Origin: Prevotellaceae bacterium
GTDB taxonomy: Bacteria; Bacteroidota; Bacteroidia; Bacteroidales; Bacteroidaceae
DNA length: 64,000 nt
NCBI GenBank assembly: GCA_029219385.1
Contig: JAQXTH010000034.1
Location: 1-64,000, forward strand
Reading direction: 5' to 3'
Shown: positions 61,953-64,000 of the stretch, piece by piece
Position numbering within the stretch: the first letter of the stretch is position 1
How the letters are laid out: each line of letters starts with the position of its first letter
The notes under the pieces: model-generated
The model's database searches: none
What the model was told of the DNA's origin: nothing
What the model saw: the letters and a program-made list of their open reading frames with translations, nothing else
Made by a program: the position numbers and the translations under genes

Positions 61953-62321
61953 ATGACTATCAACGAAGCACAACAAATGGTCGACGAGTGGATTAAAAAC
62001 CACGGAGTGCGTTATTTCAACGAACTCACCAACATGGCCTGCCTCACCGAAGAAGTAGGCGAACTCGCACGAATTATAGCCCGCAAATATGGAGAGCAGT
62101 CGTTTAAAGATGGAGAAAAACACGACCTCTCCGAAGAAATGGCCGACGTGCTATGGGTCTTGATTTGCCTCGCCAACCAAACCGGTGTAGACCTTGACAA
62201 GGCACTCAACAAATCATTTGCCAAAAAGACCGCAAGAGACTCGCAAAGACATAAAAACAACCCTAAATTAAACACTATAAAAAATGACACCACATCTTCA
62301 CCAGCACAGCCATCATTGTGA
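61953..62321 (+). CDS. MazG-like nucleotide pyrophosphohydrolase
   Basis: The 122-residue all-alpha NTP pyrophosphatase has the metal-binding motifs TEEVGELARIIARK and SEEMADVLWVLICLANQ (E-x-x-E plus E-x-x-D type). It hydrolyses noncanonical NTPs to NMP and pyrophosphate. The C-terminal 35 residues are low complexity and read through the beginning of deoC, overlapping it by 38 bp in another frame. Cytoplasmic; substrate not determined. Confidence 0.88.
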   Translation: MTINEAQQMVDEWIKNHGVRYFNELTNMACLTEEVGELARIIARKYGEQSFKDGEKHDLSEEMADVLWVLICLANQTGVDLDKALNKSFAKKTARDSQRHKNNPKLNTIKNDTTSSPAQPSL

Positions 62322-63225
62322 ACACGAACACCCTGAATTACAATCAAAATACTCACAGGCTTTTGCCAAATTCAATCTCCACCTACACGATGAAATAGTG
62401 CAGGAAGAGACAAAGAAAATTATTGATAACCATTTTGAGGAAAACAAAACCACCGATGTAATGGAATTTCTGCTCGGCACAATAGAAATCACTTCTCTCA
62501 AAGTAACCGACAACGAAGACTCCATTCTGCAATTAGTGGAAAAAATCAACCATTTCACCAACGACAATCCTGCCCTGCCCCACCCTGCCGGCATTTGCGT
62601 CTATCCACGTTTTGTAAGCATCGTGAGCAACAGTCTTGAGGCAGACGATATGGAAATAAGCACTGTGTGTGGCGGCTTTCCCTCTGCCCAAACTTTCCCC
62701 GAAATAAAAACAATCGAAACCGCCTTGGCAATCAAAGACGGTGCAACAGAGATTGACACCGTTATGCCCGTGGGCTTTTTTTTGGCAGAAGACTACGACA
62801 CTGTCTACAACGAAATAGACGAAATTAAGCTCTCCTGTGGCCAAGAAACCCCTCTCAAGGTGATATTGGAGGTCGGAGCCCTGCAAACGGCTGTAAACGT
62901 GAAAAAAGCGGCAATTTTGGCAATCTACAGTGGGGCCGACTATATCAAAACCTCCACAGGCAAGATAGAACCGGGTGCTACTCCGGCCGCAGTCTACGTG
63001 ATGTGTGAAACAATCAAAGAATACTACAACCTCACCGGAACCCGGATAGGCATTAAAATTGCAGGTGGAGTACGCACCACCGACGACGCAATTAAATACT
63101 ATACAATAGTAAAAGAAGTTTTGGGCATGGAATGGCTTGACAAAAATCTATTTCGCATCGGGGCAAGCGGCCTCGCAAACAACCTGCTATCTGATATTTG
63201 TGGCAAAAAGATAAATCTTTTCTGA
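62284..63225 (+). CDS. deoC: Deoxyribose-phosphate aldolase
   Basis: The 313-residue class I aldolase cleaves deoxyribose-5-phosphate to glyceraldehyde-3-phosphate and acetaldehyde in deoxynucleoside catabolism. The Schiff-base Lys is in GADYIKTSTGK, with VILEVGALQ and GIKIAGGVRTTDDAI nearby. The start at 62284 adds a His-rich tail (HLHQHSHHCEHEH) not usual in the family. I see no other in-frame ATG, GTG or TTG before the conserved region, so I keep it. It overlaps the MazG-like gene by 38 bp. Confidence 0.93.
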   Translation: MTPHLHQHSHHCEHEHPELQSKYSQAFAKFNLHLHDEIVQEETKKIIDNHFEENKTTDVMEFLLGTIEITSLKVTDNEDSILQLVEKINHFTNDNPALPHPAGICVYPRFVSIVSNSLEADDMEISTVCGGFPSAQTFPEIKTIETALAIKDGATEIDTVMPVGFFLAEDYDTVYNEIDEIKLSCGQETPLKVILEVGALQTAVNVKKAAILAIYSGADYIKTSTGKIEPGATPAAVYVMCETIKEYYNLTGTRIGIKIAGGVRTTDDAIKYYTIVKEVLGMEWLDKNLFRIGASGLANNLLSDICGKKINLF

Positions 63226-63249
63226 AGCCCCACCCCGTCAACGCAACAC

Positions 63250-63288
63250 AAAGAGGAACTGAGTTTTAAACCAATTCAGTTCCTCTTT
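63250..63288. terminator. Bidirectional terminator between deoC and polA
   Basis: Stem AAAGAGGAACTGAGTT / AATTCAGTTCCTCTTT (16 bp, one G-T pair) with a 7-nt loop and T runs downstream on the plus strand. It sits between the convergent ends of deoC and polA and can serve both. Confidence 0.85.
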
Positions 63289-63314
63289 TTTTTGTGGTTT
63301 ATCCTTTTATCTTG

Positions 63315-64000
63315 TCAATGGGCCTCAAGCCAATTATCGCCCCAACCACAATCAGCTTTCAAGGGCACTCTGAGGGAATAAGAATGCTCCATTTCAAATC
63401 TCACAATCTCCTCTACCCTCTCTCTTTCCTCGGGCAATACGCTGAAATTCAATTCGTCGTGCACCTGCAATATCATCTTCGACCTTAATCCCTCATTTCT
63501 GAACCGATTGTATATATTAACCATTGCTATTTTAATAATGTCAGAAGCCGAACCCTGAATAGGCGCATTGACAGCGTTTCGTTCTGCATATCCGCGCACA
63601 ACAGCATTATGAGAATTTATATCGGGCAAATATCTGCGACGCCTGAAAATCGTCTCCACATAGCCGTCGCGCTTTGCCTTTTCCTTGCAATTTTCTATAT
63701 AATCGCGTATCTGCGGATAAGTCCTGAAATATCCCTCTATCAAGTCCTTAGCCTCACTTCTACTCACTCCCATGCGTTGTGAAAGACCAAAGGCAGAGAT
63801 GCCATAAATAATACCAAAATTAGCCGTTTTTGCCTTTCGTCGTTCGTCTGTTGTGACATCAGCGATGTTCTTATGATATATTTTGGCGGCAGTAGCAGCA
63901 TGAATATCGTCACCCTCAAGAAACGCCTCAATCATATTCTTATCGCCGGATAGATGAGCCATTAACCTCAACTCTATCTGAGAATAATCAGCCGAGAAAA
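63315..64000 (-). CDS. polA: DNA polymerase I, C-terminal polymerase part (partial, start beyond window)
   Basis: Cut by the right edge, so only the last 228 codons or so are visible. Motif A FSADYSQIELRLMAHLSGD begins at the window end, motif B is RRKAKTANFGIIYGISAFGLS, and motif C is ILQVHDEL, with the terminal ADCGWGDNWLEAH. The ORF track starts at an internal TTG (63971); the real gene extends upstream. Family A polymerase used in repair and Okazaki fragment processing. Whether the exonuclease domains are present cannot be seen. Confidence 0.95.
   Translation of the reverse strand, partial: FSADYSQIELRLMAHLSGDKNMIEAFLEGDDIHAATAAKIYHKNIADVTTDERRKAKTANFGIIYGISAFGLSQRMGVSRSEAKDLIEGYFRTYPQIRDYIENCKEKAKRDGYVETIFRRRRYLPDINSHNAVVRGYAERNAVNAPIQGSASDIIKIAMVNIYNRFRNEGLRSKMILQVHDELNFSVLPEERERVEEIVRFEMEHSYSLRVPLKADCGWGDNWLEAH

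Noticed and set aside
1-64000. tRNA, rRNA, CRISPR, insertion sequence or prophage
   Set aside because: Intergenic regions are short and read by eye. No tRNA-like cloverleaf, repeat-spacer pattern, transposase or phage gene was seen. A tRNA or Rfam scan could not be run.

Overview
The window is chromosomal DNA of a Bacteroidales bacterium, probably a gut Muribaculaceae or Prevotellaceae relative. The genus is not certain. Signs: a PorZ-like type IX secretion (T9SS) component and T9SS-type C-terminal domains, Bacteroidetes-style -7 boxes (TAnnTTTG) upstream of many genes, a SusD/RagB-like protein, families typical of the phylum (DUF4294, DUF3098, a SpmA-SpmB fusion), and conserved gene strings (leuS-yitT-rdgB; ftsX-DUF3098-uppP-truB-queA-folK; mnmG-uvrC-dtd-mazG-deoC). 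A perfect parS site beside mnmG suggests the right end lies in the origin-proximal part of the chromosome.

Layout. 1-3798 (minus): a large secreted multidomain surface protein with two dockerin-like repeats and a cohesin-like tail that runs off the left edge. It is missing from the ORF track. 4063-11318 (minus): leuS, yitT, rdgB, porZ and a lamin-tail lipoprotein, closed by a strong terminator. 11550-12900: a SpoU methyltransferase and a divergent DUF4294 gene. 13065-28621 (minus): three giant paralogous papain-like secreted peptidases with LamG, PKD and T9SS-type tails, with a secreted sialate O-acetylesterase between the second and third. 28955-34599 (minus): a complete tripartite RND efflux operon (adaptor, permease, TolC). 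34875-40039 (minus): a heavy-metal-type RND permease and adaptor, followed by an orphan dockerin/SusD-like protein where an outer-membrane factor might be expected.

40231-46684 (minus) is the most unusual block: an ECF sigma factor, a single-pass membrane protein (probable anti-sigma), a secreted transglutaminase-like protein, an LPP20/NTF2-like secreted protein, a small secreted protein and a secreted caspase-fold peptidase. A nearly identical 52-bp element precedes both the sigma gene and the small-protein gene, in the same orientation and without gaps. This is what a sigma factor controlling itself and a second transcription unit would look like. I infer an envelope-stress or envelope-processing regulon that ends in an extracytoplasmic caspase and transglutaminase.

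46814-53471 (minus): a long housekeeping string (ftsX, DUF3098, uppP, truB, queA, folK, spmAB fusion, Na+/Ca2+ antiporter). 53666-54991 (minus): miaB. 55092-63225 (plus): thioesterase, ychF, lgt, mnmG, parS, uvrC, dtd, mazG-like, deoC, closed by a bidirectional terminator. 63315-64000 (minus): the C-terminal polymerase part of polA, cut by the right edge. I found no tRNA, rRNA, CRISPR array, transposase or prophage gene.
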